A stretch of DNA of 64,000 bases from Stichopus chloronotus (GCA_021234535.1 CM037832.1:2897359-2961358), one strand, 5' to 3'. Shown: positions 37,901 through 46,106, numbered from the stretch's first letter. Notes: generated by a model from the letters alone, not told the origin. Program-made: numbers and translations.

Positions 37901-40414
37901 GCAAATGCATGACCAAAGTCAATTCCTGAAAAGGGAAAAAAAAGAAGGGAACTCTTTGAGTAACATCATCACTGATCAAATGCAAAAACACATCACCACA
38001 ACATGCGTAGGTCTAACATCTCCACACGGCCAGTGCTGAGTATAAATCTGAGCCTTTGATATTTGGTGGAGGTCATTAAATTGGTTGCTCGAGGCCTAAG
38101 AAGTCGAGGCTGAGGCCGGCCTCCAATACAACCATGTAACAGTGCTTGGCACACACACACAAAAGAGGGAGCATTTTTTCGGTCCAAGAAGTCACTACAT
38201 GCTTCCACTTACAAATACCTCTTGATGGGAGACAGCTGGAACCCCTTCTCCCCATCAACTCCTTGAAGGGTGGAAATAACATTACAGCCCTTTGTTTTCA
38301 TAAACAAATTCGCTCTTTGCACATTGCAGTTTGCAATTGAATTTTACAGGCTTTACAGGTATCTTTCGAAATTATGCCACAAAAATTATGCCTATAACAA
38401 GTGCTTACAATCATTTTCAAGGACTTATGCCACCAAAATTATAAAAAGTGCTTACAATCATTTTCAAGGAATTATGACATAAATTTAAATAGGGCCAGCC
38501 AATACAGGCATCTTTAAAGACTGATAATACATCTCTTTATTGAGAATTTGAGTGACTTAACATTGAATATCTGGATAGCTTCTGTGCCTACCCACCTTAA
38601 TGAACGACTAATCATTCTAATTGATTTGAAATTTATGCATCACCAGCCCTGTCAACACCATTATCATTACATACCAGCAATTGCCATGGTAATCACATAA
38701 AAACACAAAAGAATCATCACCAAATTGATATTGACTGTAATCTTGGTTTAACCTGCAGCCTGCAAGCAGCCTGTTAAGGATTCTCGGTGAGCTGCTGCAA
38801 TAGCACTTTTATTAACTGATGGTTTGAAATTACAATTCATTGGCACTTACTGTAAGGGTGAGCGGCAAAGGGCCATAGCAACCAGTGAACCTGACAAAGG
38901 ACTGGCCGGCAGACCGTAGTCCCACACATGTGAACAGAGACCCCGCGTAACATTCTCCGCAAGTTATCCAACCAGAATGCATGAATTCATTGTGATTTTC
39001 TTTGATTTCAGTGTGAATCTGGCATATTGCAAATAATGCAAGGATGTGTAACATGCTTTGTTTTTGTAATACTACAGTCATTAATCATGTCACCAGTTGA
39101 AATGAACAACAGCTACTTACACAATGACATCTGCTGACCTAATTAGATGATGACCGACATCATCATTCGACATGCACACATGCATATTAAACAACGGACA
39201 TGTCCAAACTTTCTGTCTTGAGATTCCATGTGTGCATGCTTTTCACAAGTTGACCACTGTTGAAAATAAAAAGCAATTTAATGACCCCCACCAAAAATTG
39301 AAGGCTCAAATTTTTTACTCAATATGTTACACCAATCATCGTCTCTTGAGATAATTGGTTAGCACAGATGCCGCAATTTGACCCAGTTGACCCCAAATGA
39401 TAATTGACTTCCACCAAAAACAATAGAGCACCTAAATGCAATGTGGCACATCTGGATATCACATATGAGATCTGCACAAGCTTCCTGTTTCGAGATATCA
39501 TGTTTATGAAGTTTCCCAATTTGACCCCTGTTTGACACCAAATGACACACATTCCACATGTGAGATTTATCCAAGGTTCCCTCTTTGAGACATTGTTTAC
39601 AGGTTTTAACTATTTGACCCCTGTTGACCCCAAACGACCTTTGAACAACACCAAAAAGACATAAGTTCTTGTACTCAATGTGGTACAATCACATACCACA
39701 AATGAGATCTGTCCAAGTTTCCCATCTTAAGATATTGAGTTTACAAGGTTTTGACTATTTCCTATTCCTGTCGACCCCAAACAACCTTTGAACTCCACCA
39801 AAAACACTGAGGTTCTTGTACTCAATGTGGTACACCCACATAAGACACATGAGACCTGTCCAAGTTTCCCATCTTGAGATACTGAGTTTACAAGGTTTCC
39901 CAATTTGACACCTGTTCGCTGCATAAGACTTTTGAACTCCACCAAACAAAGGTAGCACTTTCGCACTCAACATGGTACATCTACATACCAAATGAGATTT
40001 GTCCGAGTTTCTCTCCTTGAGATATTGTGTCTACAAGGTATGTGTCACAAAGGAAAAATAGTCGTGAACTTGCTGAAAAAGTCAGTTCAACCCACAAGAG
40101 CATGCCAAGGGAATACCAGATGATATTGCAACGGTTAAAAATGTTGAAAAGTTGCCAAGATTCCCACAGTCCTGCCATATTGGCAGAATGGGAAGGAGAC
40201 CCTTAGTCTCGTGTATAAGACTGGACGTTGCTGGGGGTGATATTAACGGATAACAGTACTCTTGGCATGGTAGATGGGAGTGCCGACAAATGTATACGCA
40301 CAGCATTCCACAGAATACGAACAGACGAAAATGGACCTCACCGTTCTTTGAAAATGAGATGACACCAGAGTCCAAATCCAGAAAACATCCAATCGTATCT
40401 TGCATCCCAAATGG
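4852..40414 (-). CDS. DDX1: DDX1-type DEAD-box RNA helicase with SPRY domain, 22 exons, 5' incomplete
   Basis: Split gene read right to left; exons are listed separately below. Joined length is 1671 nt (556 codons plus TGA), and every junction keeps the frame. The first ~88 residues are the second half of the SPRY domain. The helicase core follows: motif Ia (PSRELA, ~110-115), Ib (TPGR, 162-165), II (DEAD, 186-189), III (SAT, 223-225), IV (IIFCRTK, ~325), V (TDVAARGID, 388-396), VI (HRIGRVGR, 417-424). A conserved C-terminal domain follows. The SPRY insertion between motifs I and Ia and the order of all blocks are diagnostic of DDX1, known as an ATP-dependent RNA unwinding protein in RNA processing, tRNA-ligase complexes and RNA transport; these roles are family knowledge, not seen here. 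Vertebrate DDX1 is ~740 residues, so about 185 N-terminal residues (Q motif, Walker A, first half of SPRY) are missing. The acidic linker after motif III (~residues 270-300) is shorter than in vertebrates. Confidence 0.96.
5379..5499 (-). CDS. DDX1: DDX1 visible exon 21 (C-terminal extension)
   Basis: 121 nt, acceptor tcacag, donor gtaagt. Contains [20 protein letters not shown] and [20 protein letters not shown], the VPVDEFDGKV-type block found only in DDX1. Confidence 0.95.
6015..6156 (-). CDS. DDX1: DDX1 visible exon 20 (C-terminal extension)
   Basis: 142 nt, acceptor tttcag, donor gtaggt. Encodes (R)[18 protein letters not shown], then a Cys/Gly-rich stretch ([11 protein letters not shown]) and [11 protein letters not shown], matching the DDX1-specific Cys-rich segment after motif VI. 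Confidence 0.95.
6491..6703 (+). repeat. dispersed repeat family A, copy 1
   Basis: About 210 bp aligning in the same orientation with 21594-21801. Shared blocks include catcaataaacatctac and acattatgcatgtgatgag. It lies in the DDX1 intron between exons 19 and 20. No terminal repeats are evident. Confidence 0.85.
7441..7513 (-). CDS. DDX1: DDX1 visible exon 19 (motif VI)
   Basis: 73 nt, acceptor tcccag, donor gtaagc, leaves phase 2. Contains [20 protein letters not shown] then RAD; motif VI supplies the arginine fingers. Confidence 0.96.
8030..8102 (-). CDS. DDX1: DDX1 visible exon 18 (motif V)
   Basis: 73 nt, acceptor ccccag, donor gtgagc, leaves phase 1. Contains [20 protein letters not shown] then VPY; motif V is complete. 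Confidence 0.96.
8612..8706 (-). CDS. DDX1: DDX1 visible exon 17
   Basis: 95 nt, acceptor tgaaag, donor gttagt. Contains [20 protein letters not shown] then QKFK, the DDX1 CLHGDRKP block of RecA2. Confidence 0.94.
9178..9385 (+). repeat. dispersed repeat family C, copy 1
   Basis: Aligns in the same orientation with 43938-44150 over ~200 bp; shared blocks include ttgttttgattacacatg and agaatt/cg..aactgtct. The 126-codon minus-strand open frame at 8882-9262 partly lies in this repeat and is not treated as a gene. Confidence 0.8.
9655..9801 (-). CDS. DDX1: DDX1 visible exon 16 (motif IV)
   Basis: 147 nt, the largest exon, acceptor attcag, donor gtgagc. Contains [20 protein letters not shown] and [19 protein letters not shown], carrying motif IV (IIFCRTK) of RecA2. 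It follows a ~4.6-kb intron that carries a decayed gag element. Confidence 0.95.
10462..10740. repeat. TTGACC-family repeat copy interrupted by a gag fragment
   Basis: Contains ccagaaagccaaaaggcttt, a degenerate ttgacgtccaccaacagcaa block and caacattacccttcttgaaa, the conserved parts of the repeat family seen at 12030-12365 and 37305-37715. It stops where the gag-like fragment begins (~10733), consistent with insertion into it. Confidence 0.5.
10733..11377 (-). pseudogene. decayed LTR-retrotransposon gag fragment (Gypsy/Mag-like)
   Basis: One minus-strand frame of ~215 codons broken by a single in-frame TGA at 10925-10927. It has the Gag capsid pattern of metazoan Ty3/Gypsy elements: [17 protein letters not shown], a [10 protein letters not shown] helix, [30 protein letters not shown] and SQIIQSC, then [12 protein letters not shown]. 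No zinc knuckle, protease or reverse transcriptase follows; the frame ends at 10733. It lies antisense to nothing else and in the same orientation as DDX1, inside its intron. Family-level identity is clear; the exact clade is inferred. Confidence 0.8.
12030..12365. repeat. TTGACC-family repeat copy with CA-rich end
   Basis: Contains ccaaaaacaatagggatcat, ttacccttcttgagatagag and tgtttacgagcaacc, followed by a (CA)-rich stretch (12280-12318) and gcaaggaatcaaaaat. The same order of blocks is found at 37600-37800. Confidence 0.65.
14431..14482 (-). CDS. DDX1: DDX1 visible exon 15 (inter-RecA linker)
   Basis: 52 nt, acceptor gccag, leaves phase 1. Encodes [22 protein letters not shown] matches the family TDDVH; the rest is not conserved. 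The donor (gtttga) is the weakest of the set, so the right-hand residues of this exon are less certain, though the frame joins correctly to exon 16. Confidence 0.75.
15105..15164 (-). CDS. DDX1: DDX1 visible exon 14
   Basis: 60 nt, acceptor tatcag, donor gtacga. Encodes [20 protein letters not shown], matching VVPVNP plus the start of the variable linker between the RecA domains. Confidence 0.85.
15530..15690 (+). mobile_element. possible retroposon 3' end
   Basis: AT-rich stretch with repeated attccattta units ending in gcaatcaataaactttgaaa and cttgaaac, the kind of end seen in truncated non-LTR retroposons. No coding part is visible. Confidence 0.35.
16216..16290 (-). CDS. DDX1: DDX1 visible exon 13
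   Basis: 75 nt, phase 0, acceptor atttag, donor gtgagt. Encodes [20 protein letters not shown] then TLHHV, nearly identical to the vertebrate DDX1 block at this position. Confidence 0.95.
17746..17796 (-). CDS. DDX1: DDX1 visible exon 12 (motif III, SAT)
   Basis: 51 nt, acceptor atatag, donor gtgagt. Encodes [17 protein letters not shown], carrying motif III SAT, which couples ATP hydrolysis to unwinding. Confidence 0.94.
20055..20144 (-). CDS. DDX1: DDX1 visible exon 11
   Basis: 90 nt, phase 0 at both ends, acceptor ctgcag, donor gtaacc. Encodes [20 protein letters not shown] then [10 protein letters not shown]; the first D completes DEAD. Strong match to the DDX1-specific DGLLSQGY block. 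Confidence 0.95.
20751..20777 (-). CDS. DDX1: DDX1 visible exon 10, 27-nt microexon (first part of DEAD)
   Basis: Acceptor tcacag and donor gtaagt enclose nine codons, VRFFILDEA. The final D of the Walker B DEAD motif is the first codon of the next exon, so motif II is interrupted by a ~600-bp intron. Confidence 0.93.
21594..21801 (+). repeat. dispersed repeat family A, copy 2
   Basis: Second copy of the repeat at 6491-6703, same orientation, with small indels; in the DDX1 intron between exons 9 and 10. Confidence 0.85.
22205..22276 (-). CDS. DDX1: DDX1 visible exon 9 (motif Ib, TPGR)
   Basis: 72 nt, phase 0 at both ends, acceptor cgtcag, donor gtaagg. Encodes [20 protein letters not shown] and then SLSQ, carrying motif Ib TPGR, which contacts the RNA backbone in DEAD-box proteins. 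GC-rich compared with the surrounding intron. Confidence 0.95.
22459..22519 (-). CDS. DDX1: DDX1 visible exon 8 (GG motif)
   Basis: 61 nt, acceptor ttccag, donor gtgaga. Encodes (R)[20 protein letters not shown], the family ELLIIGG block. Confidence 0.94.
22720..23062 (+). repeat. dispersed repeat family B, copy 1
   Basis: About 340 bp aligning in the same orientation with 57942-58287. Shared blocks include cagtgtttcagg, agagaactatgc, tcttccagat, ctgaatatgaaaat and attttcaactcatattccag. The match begins and ends at similar places in both copies. Confidence 0.85.
23475..23527 (-). CDS. DDX1: DDX1 visible exon 7
   Basis: 53 nt, acceptor accag, donor gtaagg, leaves phase 2. Encodes [17 protein letters not shown] plus the first two bases of an Arg codon, matching the helix after motif Ia. 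A decayed reverse-transcriptase element starts about 120 bp upstream of it, inside the intron. Confidence 0.93.
23592..23665. repeat. short tandem repeat (acttaatgaaaa)n
   Basis: Four imperfect copies of acttaatgaaaa next to the 5' truncation of the reverse-transcriptase element. Confidence 0.75.
23640..25395 (+). mobile_element. 5'-truncated non-LTR retrotransposon (CR1/L2/Jockey-like)
   Basis: Contains a decayed reverse transcriptase followed by the thumb/C-terminal region and a short AT-rich 3' UTR with aaataaa (25378-25384) and a gaaatgaaa-type tail. The endonuclease domain and any ORF1 are absent, so it is a typical 5'-truncated insertion. It lies antisense to DDX1 in the intron between exons 6 and 7, about 110 bp from exon 7. 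Confidence 0.88.
23650..25280 (+). pseudogene. reverse transcriptase of the non-LTR element, frame broken
   Basis: The first frame runs to 24472 with [52 protein letters not shown] and [13 protein letters not shown] length change in a T-run near 24465-24472 then puts a stop in the frame; the reading continues in another frame with YINDLP-type sequence and the catalytic YADD (24523-24534). A second break near 24884-24912 coincides with a 17-bp direct duplication of ctatctacaattccctt at a 21-bp period. After it the frame shifts again to the conserved [17 protein letters not shown] block and ends at TGA ~25280. Clade assignment is inferred from the order of motifs. Confidence 0.88.
28464..28487 (-). 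CDS. DDX1: DDX1 visible exon 6, 24-nt microexon (motif Ia)
   Basis: Acceptor tacag and donor gtacgt enclose exactly eight codons, PSRELAEQ, the complete helicase motif Ia. Both neighbours are phase 0 here, so skipping it would keep the frame but delete the motif. Confidence 0.93.
29690..29912 (+). mobile_element. 3' tail of a non-LTR retroposon with (AATAAA)n end
   Basis: The stretch gagggcctcggggaagatta, then ttaccctcttttataaagttt, then (aataaa)n at 29876-29900 is typical of a 5'-truncated non-LTR element whose 3' repeat tail primes insertion. Nothing coding remains. Confidence 0.6.
31276..31337 (-). CDS. DDX1: DDX1 visible exon 5 (re-entry into RecA1)
   Basis: 62 nt, acceptor ggccag, donor gtaggt. 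Encodes [20 protein letters not shown], aligning with the PNAPKALIVE strand just before motif Ia. A second AG (cgtacag) lies 18 nt inside, but using it would break the frame with exon 4. Confidence 0.92.
32282..32342 (-). CDS. DDX1: DDX1 visible exon 4 (SPRY to helicase linker)
   Basis: 61 nt, acceptor catcag, donor gtacga, leaves phase 1. Encodes [27 protein letters not shown] matches the family (DGFVALS-type); the rest is the variable linker leading back into the RecA1 domain. Confidence 0.9.
33541..33785. repeat. foldback-like element, second copy
   Basis: The left part (ctggacaattgccatgggga, then caattttccc) pairs imperfectly with the right part (ggggaattgtctgggaac, 33761-33778). The interior has aattcccaacctggggaatt and aacctccctgacagttcc, related to the element at 3695-3882. 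Confidence 0.5.
35941..36007. repeat. 17-bp tandem repeat, about four copies
   Basis: Units tttcactgttcaagacc, tttcacttttcaagacc, tttcactgttcaagatc and a diverged fourth, about 120 bp from DDX1 exon 3. Confidence 0.9.
36131..36184 (-). CDS. DDX1: DDX1 visible exon 3 (end of SPRY)
   Basis: 54 nt, phase 0 at both ends, acceptor ccctcag and donor gtgagt. Encodes [18 protein letters not shown], the conserved NAELKFNFG-type strand that closes the SPRY fold. Confidence 0.94.
37305..37715. repeat. ~140-bp tandem array of the TTGACC family (left of exon 2)
   Basis: Three diverged units beginning near 37309, 37451 and 37591. Each has ttgacccc/aaatgacctttgacctc, caaaaacaa-aggtttctgta, a gataaggtacac-like block, and ttcttgagatattg-gtttacaag. 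The array ends in a CA-rich stretch near 37730. Confidence 0.85.
37849..37925 (-). CDS. DDX1: DDX1 visible exon 2 (SPRY)
   Basis: Acceptor ttttcag and donor gtgagt; 77 nt, enters in phase 1 and leaves in phase 0. Encodes [17 protein letters not shown] followed by VFFAAVVLK, matching the SPRY segment of DDX1. It sits between two arrays of a ~140-bp repeat. Confidence 0.94.
38400..38482. repeat. 47-bp tandem duplication
   Basis: agtgcttacaatcattttca followed by agga-ttatg recurs at a 47-bp period (38400 and 38447), preceded by a partial unit at ~38370. Confidence 0.85.
39170..40045. repeat. ~140-150-bp tandem array of the TTGACC family (right of exon 2)
   Basis: About six diverged units with ttgaccccaaacgacctttg, ccaccaaaaacactgaggtt, cttgtactcaatgtggtac, gagatctgtccaagtttccc and gatattgagtttacaaggtt. 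Starts are near 39385, 39530, 39620, 39772 and 39913. The array stops ~300 bp before DDX1 exon 1. Confidence 0.85.
40342..40414 (-). CDS. DDX1: DDX1 visible exon 1 ([16 protein letters not shown] block)
   Basis: Acceptor ttaaag before 40414 and donor gtgagg after 40342; 73 nt, leaves phase 1. Encodes [17 protein letters not shown] and then ISFSKNG, a core strand pair of the DDX1 SPRY domain. This is the most upstream exon I can identify; its acceptor shows that at least one more exon lies further right. Confidence 0.93.
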
Positions 40415-40818
40415 CTTTAAGAGAAAAGAAGGAAAGAAAGAAATGAAGGTTTGAGGTTCGCCATAATTTCACAATTTTAGATTTGCCATGTTTCATCTGT
40501 CTGAAAAATGCCAAGGACGAACCTTTAAACTTTGCTGACAGTATTGTCTTTCTATGTCAACATATACATCAAGCCAATGAAATCACTACTGCCAAGAATC
40601 TGGAAAGGTTTGCTGAGAGTTTCTATGAGTTTGTGCCAGTGTACATGTATAAATACCAGCAGTTAGTGTGATGAGCACCAGACACCTTTAATGCTAGTGA
40701 ATAAAACCAACAGAGAGGGTAGCAGCAAGATGTATGGAGGTATGACATACAGAATGTTTTCCAATATGTTCTAACTGACAATTATCAAAAAAAAAAAAAG
40801 GGAGTTAAATCCTTTCAG

Positions 40819-40900
40819 GTACCGAGGGGGCTCAAGGCCAAGTCCTGACTTTGACGAGTATGCAGTCGACAGCCTGGCCAACCAAATGACTTTAGATGAG
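40819..40900 (+). other. possible plus-strand exon, family unknown
   Basis: Flanked by tttcag and a strong donor gtgagac, 82 nt, enters in phase 2 and leaves in phase 0. The frame reads YRGGSRPSPDFDEYAVDSLA then NQMTLDE, with many RNY-type codons (GAC, GTC, AGC, GCC, AAC). The acceptor has a poor pyrimidine tract, and the opposite strand is also open, so this is only a candidate. Confidence 0.3.
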
Positions 40901-40909
40901 GTGAGACTA

Positions 40910-41022
40910 CAGCTTTGACTAATGGAACGTATTTGTAACTCTTGAGTTTCACGTTTCGCACAATCCTCATACAATTCAGCTATGACATCAGGTAATAGGG
41001 TCGTCAGATGGTCGCCCAATGC
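40910..41022 (-). other. possible minus-strand coding segment, family unknown
   Basis: Begins after attttcag (AG at 41023-41024) with ALGDHLTTLLPDVIAELYED then CAKRETQELQIRSISQ, helical and charged. It does not match DDX1. No good donor is visible before it meets the plus-strand candidate at 40819-40900. Confidence 0.25.
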
Positions 41023-42167
41023 CTGAAAATCAGGGATACAACTTCAGTATGTCCCACTGACCTCCACCCATCATTCCTTTACTCTATCCTTAGGATATGG
41101 CCCACTCTGCATAAACATAGGAGCAATCCAACCTTATGTAACATAAACATATATATGTTAATACTAAGTGCCTTAATGTAGACAAAAGGTTTGATTGAAC
41201 AGTCCTACAACTCCATGCCTGCAAATGTCTAAGCCATTAAGGTTTTGTTGTTCTTTAAAACTGAGGCACTTATTTAGCCTTAAAATTTGAAACCATTGAA
41301 AATTTAGATTGGGTATATAGTACATGCATAAAAATATTGTGGAAATTAAGGTAAAATCTCAAAGATCATCGTGGTGATTTATTTAAAAAGGTTAAAATTA
41401 TGAAGAACTACAAAAAAAATTTAAGTAGTTGTGCCTATGTAACATCACAGGTTTCCCATACAGCAATGTACCATTTTCAGAAAGATATTTCTCTAAAAAT
41501 CCCATAACATGCAAATGGAACATGCTATTGAGATATATGAATTTCATCAACAAGGGAGGAAAATATCCATAATTTTTATGAAGTATCAATTTTCTTCAGC
41601 AGCCAATCCTTTAAAGTTGCACACAATAGCTGCATGGTTAGGCTTGGTTGTTGGACTCGATCATTCTGCATTTGTCTGTCTTTTTACACAATTTTGCATT
41701 TGTCTGTCTTTTCTACTGTAACTTGTCACCAGTGTACAAATTTGTTACATAGTTATGTGGTTTTGATAGTGCTTGTGCTCACCAATTTAGAGCTTACTAT
41801 CACTCTCATAGTTCATATTGAGATAAATACTACATACCAGGAATAAAGTGGTGTTTTCTCACATATTTTGCAGGTACTGTACTAGTGTTTCCTTGCTGGC
41901 GTGACTACAGTTTCATCGCTGCTTAATTACTGTTAATTGCGATCATTTTTTAATCATTTTGTCTGCACTCGATGCCTAATTTAACATTGCAGCCAAACGC
42001 TAGGATTGTCAGTTCTTTTAGAAAATCCATCACTTTATAGTTGTTAAAACAGAGCTAGAGTACCATTAAATATTGCTCTTTTTTTGTGTGTGTCAATTAT
42101 TTACAGAGTGTCTGACTTGCAAATGGAGGGTTCACATCAAACAGCAAATGTGGCACACTCATATCAT

Positions 42168-42600
42168 CAAATGGTACAGACAGACAGACAATGCAAAGTT
42201 AATTGGAATTGAAGTATTATATGCCTTGTAAAGTGAGAGAAAGAATCTCAAACCTTCTCCCCCCCCCCCCCTCCTTTCTTTATAACACACGGATGTTTAT
42301 TCAAATGTCTATGAACTAAAAAATTCTGTGCAAAATGAACAGCATTTGTCCAGTTTCAAGGGGTGATTTTTGAGAAAAGGTCACTGAGTTTCAAATGGTA
42401 TGGGACAGACAATGTACATTTAATTGGAATTGGAGTAATATGTGCCTTTTAAACTTACTTTGGAAGACAGAGTGGTCTCATCCTGTTTCTCTTTTAACGT
42501 TTGAACATTTTGAGTTCGAACACAAATTCTGTCCAAAATAAAACCACAGTTTTCAAATTTGAGGAGCAATTTTTGAGAAATAGTCCCAGAGTTTCAGATC
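42168..42600. repeat. diverged ~220-bp tandem duplication
   Basis: Unit 1 starts tcaaatggtacagacagaca at ~42168 and unit 2 starts tcaaatggtatgggacagac at ~42391. Both contain taattggaattg-agta, attctgt-caaaat and gatttttgagaaa in the same order. Confidence 0.75.
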
Positions 42601-43581
42601 TCCTATCTACCTCATTAACATCTTTCCTAGGTCACAATTTCTAAATTCTCCTCATCTTCGAAGTGAACATATAAAACTATACATTCCAAACATTTTCTCA
42701 AGTGAGGGTGGCACGACTTTGCTGGGGACATTCCCCCATCTCCCTTATAGCTACGCTACTGCAATCTTCTGACAAATTCTCAAATCTTTACATCACTGAG
42801 CAAAGGCTTTTCTAATCCATTTTCTACACTATCTGATTGAGTATTGCCATAACCCATGCCATCTGGAACACTTCCCTCTAATCTACCTACATGCCTGTAA
42901 AATATTTGGTGATTTTTCTTTTCTTTTTCTTTTTTCAGTTCTCTGTGAATACAGGATCAGATACAAACATACACCCAAAAGATCTTTTTCATAATAAAAT
43001 GGTTGCGTGTACACGAGTGAATATACACATATGTCATGACTCTTCAATCGGGAATGAAAGAGCCGACAACCAAAGAAAGAAAACAATTGACTGAGCAGGT
43101 TGTGAAATATGACACATACAAGCACTAATGTTGCAAAGGGTGACTGATTCTGGATAAACATACAAGCATACAGCAAACTAAAGGCAGTAGATACAATAGT
43201 TCTCAGAGCAATTCATTTGAATTGCAATGTGGTTACCCATACAAAATCTGACACAAAAGGTCATTGTTCTAGCTAGTCTCATAGGTAGCTACATGTTTTT
43301 GCCATTTTTTTTCCTCCCTTTTGTATCAGCATTTCAATTGAATTCAGCATTAAATACAAAAAACAACCACCTTTTGGAAAATATAGGCCTACTTGTTTGT
43401 CACTCTATAGAGGTGGTATGGTATCTGATAGTGTGGTTTCAAGCACACATACTGTATGTATATATTGACCTGTTTTATAACATGGCTACTTGTCAATGTT
43501 CAATTAGAAGACCACCCTAACATCCTTTACAAAATTACCACAATGTTGGAATTTATTTACTTTTGTTGATGTCATCTTCAG

Positions 43582-43783
43582 TAAAATATTGCAAAATGGA
43601 TGTATAGTGTCACAACGTTCCTCAAACTCGAAACTTGCGACAAAAGACTTCTATAAAGACGAGAGTAAAGACGAACTGACCAGCAAAAAGCAGCTGACCC
43701 GCAAAGCCAAAGCACACCGCTACGGGGGAAGTTCTCCACGAATTTCAGGACCGTACGAGACAAACTTTCTAGACTTTGACTGA
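43582..43783 (+). other. possible terminal exon of an unknown plus-strand gene
   Basis: Follows gtcatcttcag and reads in one frame to TGA at 43781-43783. The product is basic then polar: KLATKDFYKDESKDELTSKK, QLTRKAKAHRYGGSSPRISG, PYETNFLDFD. Codon choice is GC-richer than the surroundings and looks coding. I do not recognise the family. No partner exon with the required phase was identified; the candidate at 40819-40900 does not join directly to it. Confidence 0.4.
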
Positions 43784-43937
43784 CGTTGATTCACACGACA
43801 CACCGATGTGCCACAGTATAAAATATTGGTACCAAATGACATCACAAATTTACAATAGCTTTGAGCTACTCTGTTTTTACACAAAAGACTTGAAGGCTGT
43901 ATTGCATCACCCTAAGCTATATGTTTACCTCCCGGAA

Positions 43938-44150
43938 AGCAAATTCTCAACTGGTTCTAAGTTACAGTAGTCTTAGATTGACAGCAAATTCGAAAGATGC
44001 AGAGCAGCTCGTATTACACAGCGTACACAGGGATCCATTGTTTTGATTACACATGTAGAGGAATTTAAGACAGGCTGAGGGAGGGACTAGACGTAGGTGG
44101 TTGGGAGAATTGAAACTGTCTCGGGTGATGAGTTTTTGTCTTTAAAAGGC
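43938..44150 (+). repeat. dispersed repeat family C, copy 2
   Basis: Partner of 9178-9385 in the same orientation, sharing ccattgttttgattacacat and the actagacgta block. Confidence 0.8.
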
Positions 44151-46036
44151 TTTGAGCTCAGACTGTCCAAGGAAAGCTATATTGAAATATTGCATACTAC
44201 ACGGGTATCCTGGTTCACTTAAGTTTGAACTTGTAGTCCATATTGCAAGCTTGGCATACTACGGTTAACATTTGGTTTTTAACACCCTGACTTGTTTCAA
44301 TTAGTTTGAAAAACTTTGCAGTATCAGGTAAATTCTACAAATTATCTTCTGATCATGGAGGGAGACCACGGTGTGAAGAATACTGTGAAGTTTGAGCACC
44401 TTTCACTTCTTGAGATATCACCTCTTCATTCAATTTTCACTTTGTTGCCCTTAAATGACCGTCTACTTCCATAATGATGATCAACATCATTTTTGTGTCT
44501 TTAATTTGAACAAGTTGTAAGTCAAAGTAGTTGTCAGGCTTGAGACAGTATGTTTCTCGAGACCGATGCGCTTTGCCTTAAAATGACTTGCGATGACTTG
44601 CAATTAAGTTTGAAGCGATGTTCTCTTTGGACCGTATGCAATATGCATACAAAAGGTCAAAGTTCACACAGCTTTCGACCTTCCTGTCGTCAAGTTACAA
44701 ACAAGGTTTTCATGTTTTGACCTAAATTACAAGGCCTTCAAACTGTTCACGTAATCACCACTGACTAATACCCGTTGTCTGAAGGTCCAGCAACTATATT
44801 CACAAGCAGGTATCACACACACACACATGTACAAGCGCACATACATCCCACAACGGCAGCACAGATTCCTCCGACCTTTATTAATAAGTTAAAAAAAAAA
44901 CTGTTAAGAGCTACAGCGAAGACTATTGTCGAGGAACTGACGCAGTTGAATCTCATAGTTTAAACCACATTCAGTAGGTTGGATGGTAATTGTCTTGTTC
45001 TATGAAAATTTTATTAGTCCCACATTCATGTTTGTAGAAAATTTCTAGTTGCGGGTACCAGCATGGCTGGTATTTATCAATCCTATTTGTGTGTGCCAAC
45101 ACCGCTTGAAGTCTGTATTGAACTGAGAGATGCATGGGATGGCATCCAGTACAGGTGATACATGTACAGTAGATAGTTTTCTCAAAGCAGAGGCATGTGA
45201 CAGTCGTGGAATGAGATTTTGAAAGTATCTCTCTTTATTCTTTGCTGCAAAAGATAGGTCACTTTGGGACATTTGTGTGACGACAGAAAAAAGGTGCTCC
45301 CCTTCATCTTGATCATTAATAACATTTCCATCGCTGAAAAGCGTTCTCCTCTATGTGGACTACCTAAGACTCCCTGCGAGAATTTTCTTGTACGTTAAAG
45401 GTCCTGTGACATGATAATGACATCTGGAGTGTTGGGTGCATTCGGCACTGAAATTACTAAAAATAGCCACAAACTCAACATCTGTCAAAGATTGACCAAT
45501 TTACAAGCAAATCAGTGTCTCACAGCTGTATCATGAATAAACATTGGCTAAGTATGCAAATTTGTGACATCAAGAGATGGACTCTTATGATATGTCTTAT
45601 GTTAATCCTTTGTTTATGTAACCTTTATTTCAAGGACATTTGAGAATTTTATATGTCCAGAGGGTTTTACTTTGGGAGTATGTATTTTCTTCTTCAAAAA
45701 TATCGATATCACTTACCAATGTGAAACTCAGTAAGTAAGTAATTAAGAGGCAAAATATATAGGCTTAACAAAAGAAATACTGACACTGTGCAACAACCAG
45801 TGTCATCTGTTTTGCATTTTTCTCAAACTTTTGAAAAGTCGTATCTCAGAAACAGTCAAAGATATAAACAAAATTCCAATAGATTCTCACTCAGGGTTTT
45901 ACTTTGCAGCTTCTGAATGAAAGGTGCTCTTTTCTAGAGGCATGTCACACAACCTTTGAGGAGGCTATGGAGCTGAAATTTGTACTATTTGAATGTATGT
46001 GCCACTTATTCTTGTTTTCTTGTATTGTGTTTCCAG

Positions 46037-46106
46037 CACTACAATGACCCTGTTATCCTACCGTTAGTACAAACCTGGAATACACCTTCAAATCCTGTTT
46101 TCACAG
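46037..46106 (+). other. possible internal exon, family unknown
   Basis: Acceptor gtttccag and donor gtaaac; 70 nt, reading HYNDPVILPLVQTWNTPSNP then VFT. Short, but both borders and the frame fit an exon. Confidence 0.3.

Noticed and set aside
42441..42475. Minus-strand microexon reading DETTLSSK with cag acceptor and gtaagt donor
   Set aside because: It lies inside a diverged 220-bp tandem duplication, the corresponding place in the other unit lacks it, and it does not match DDX1.
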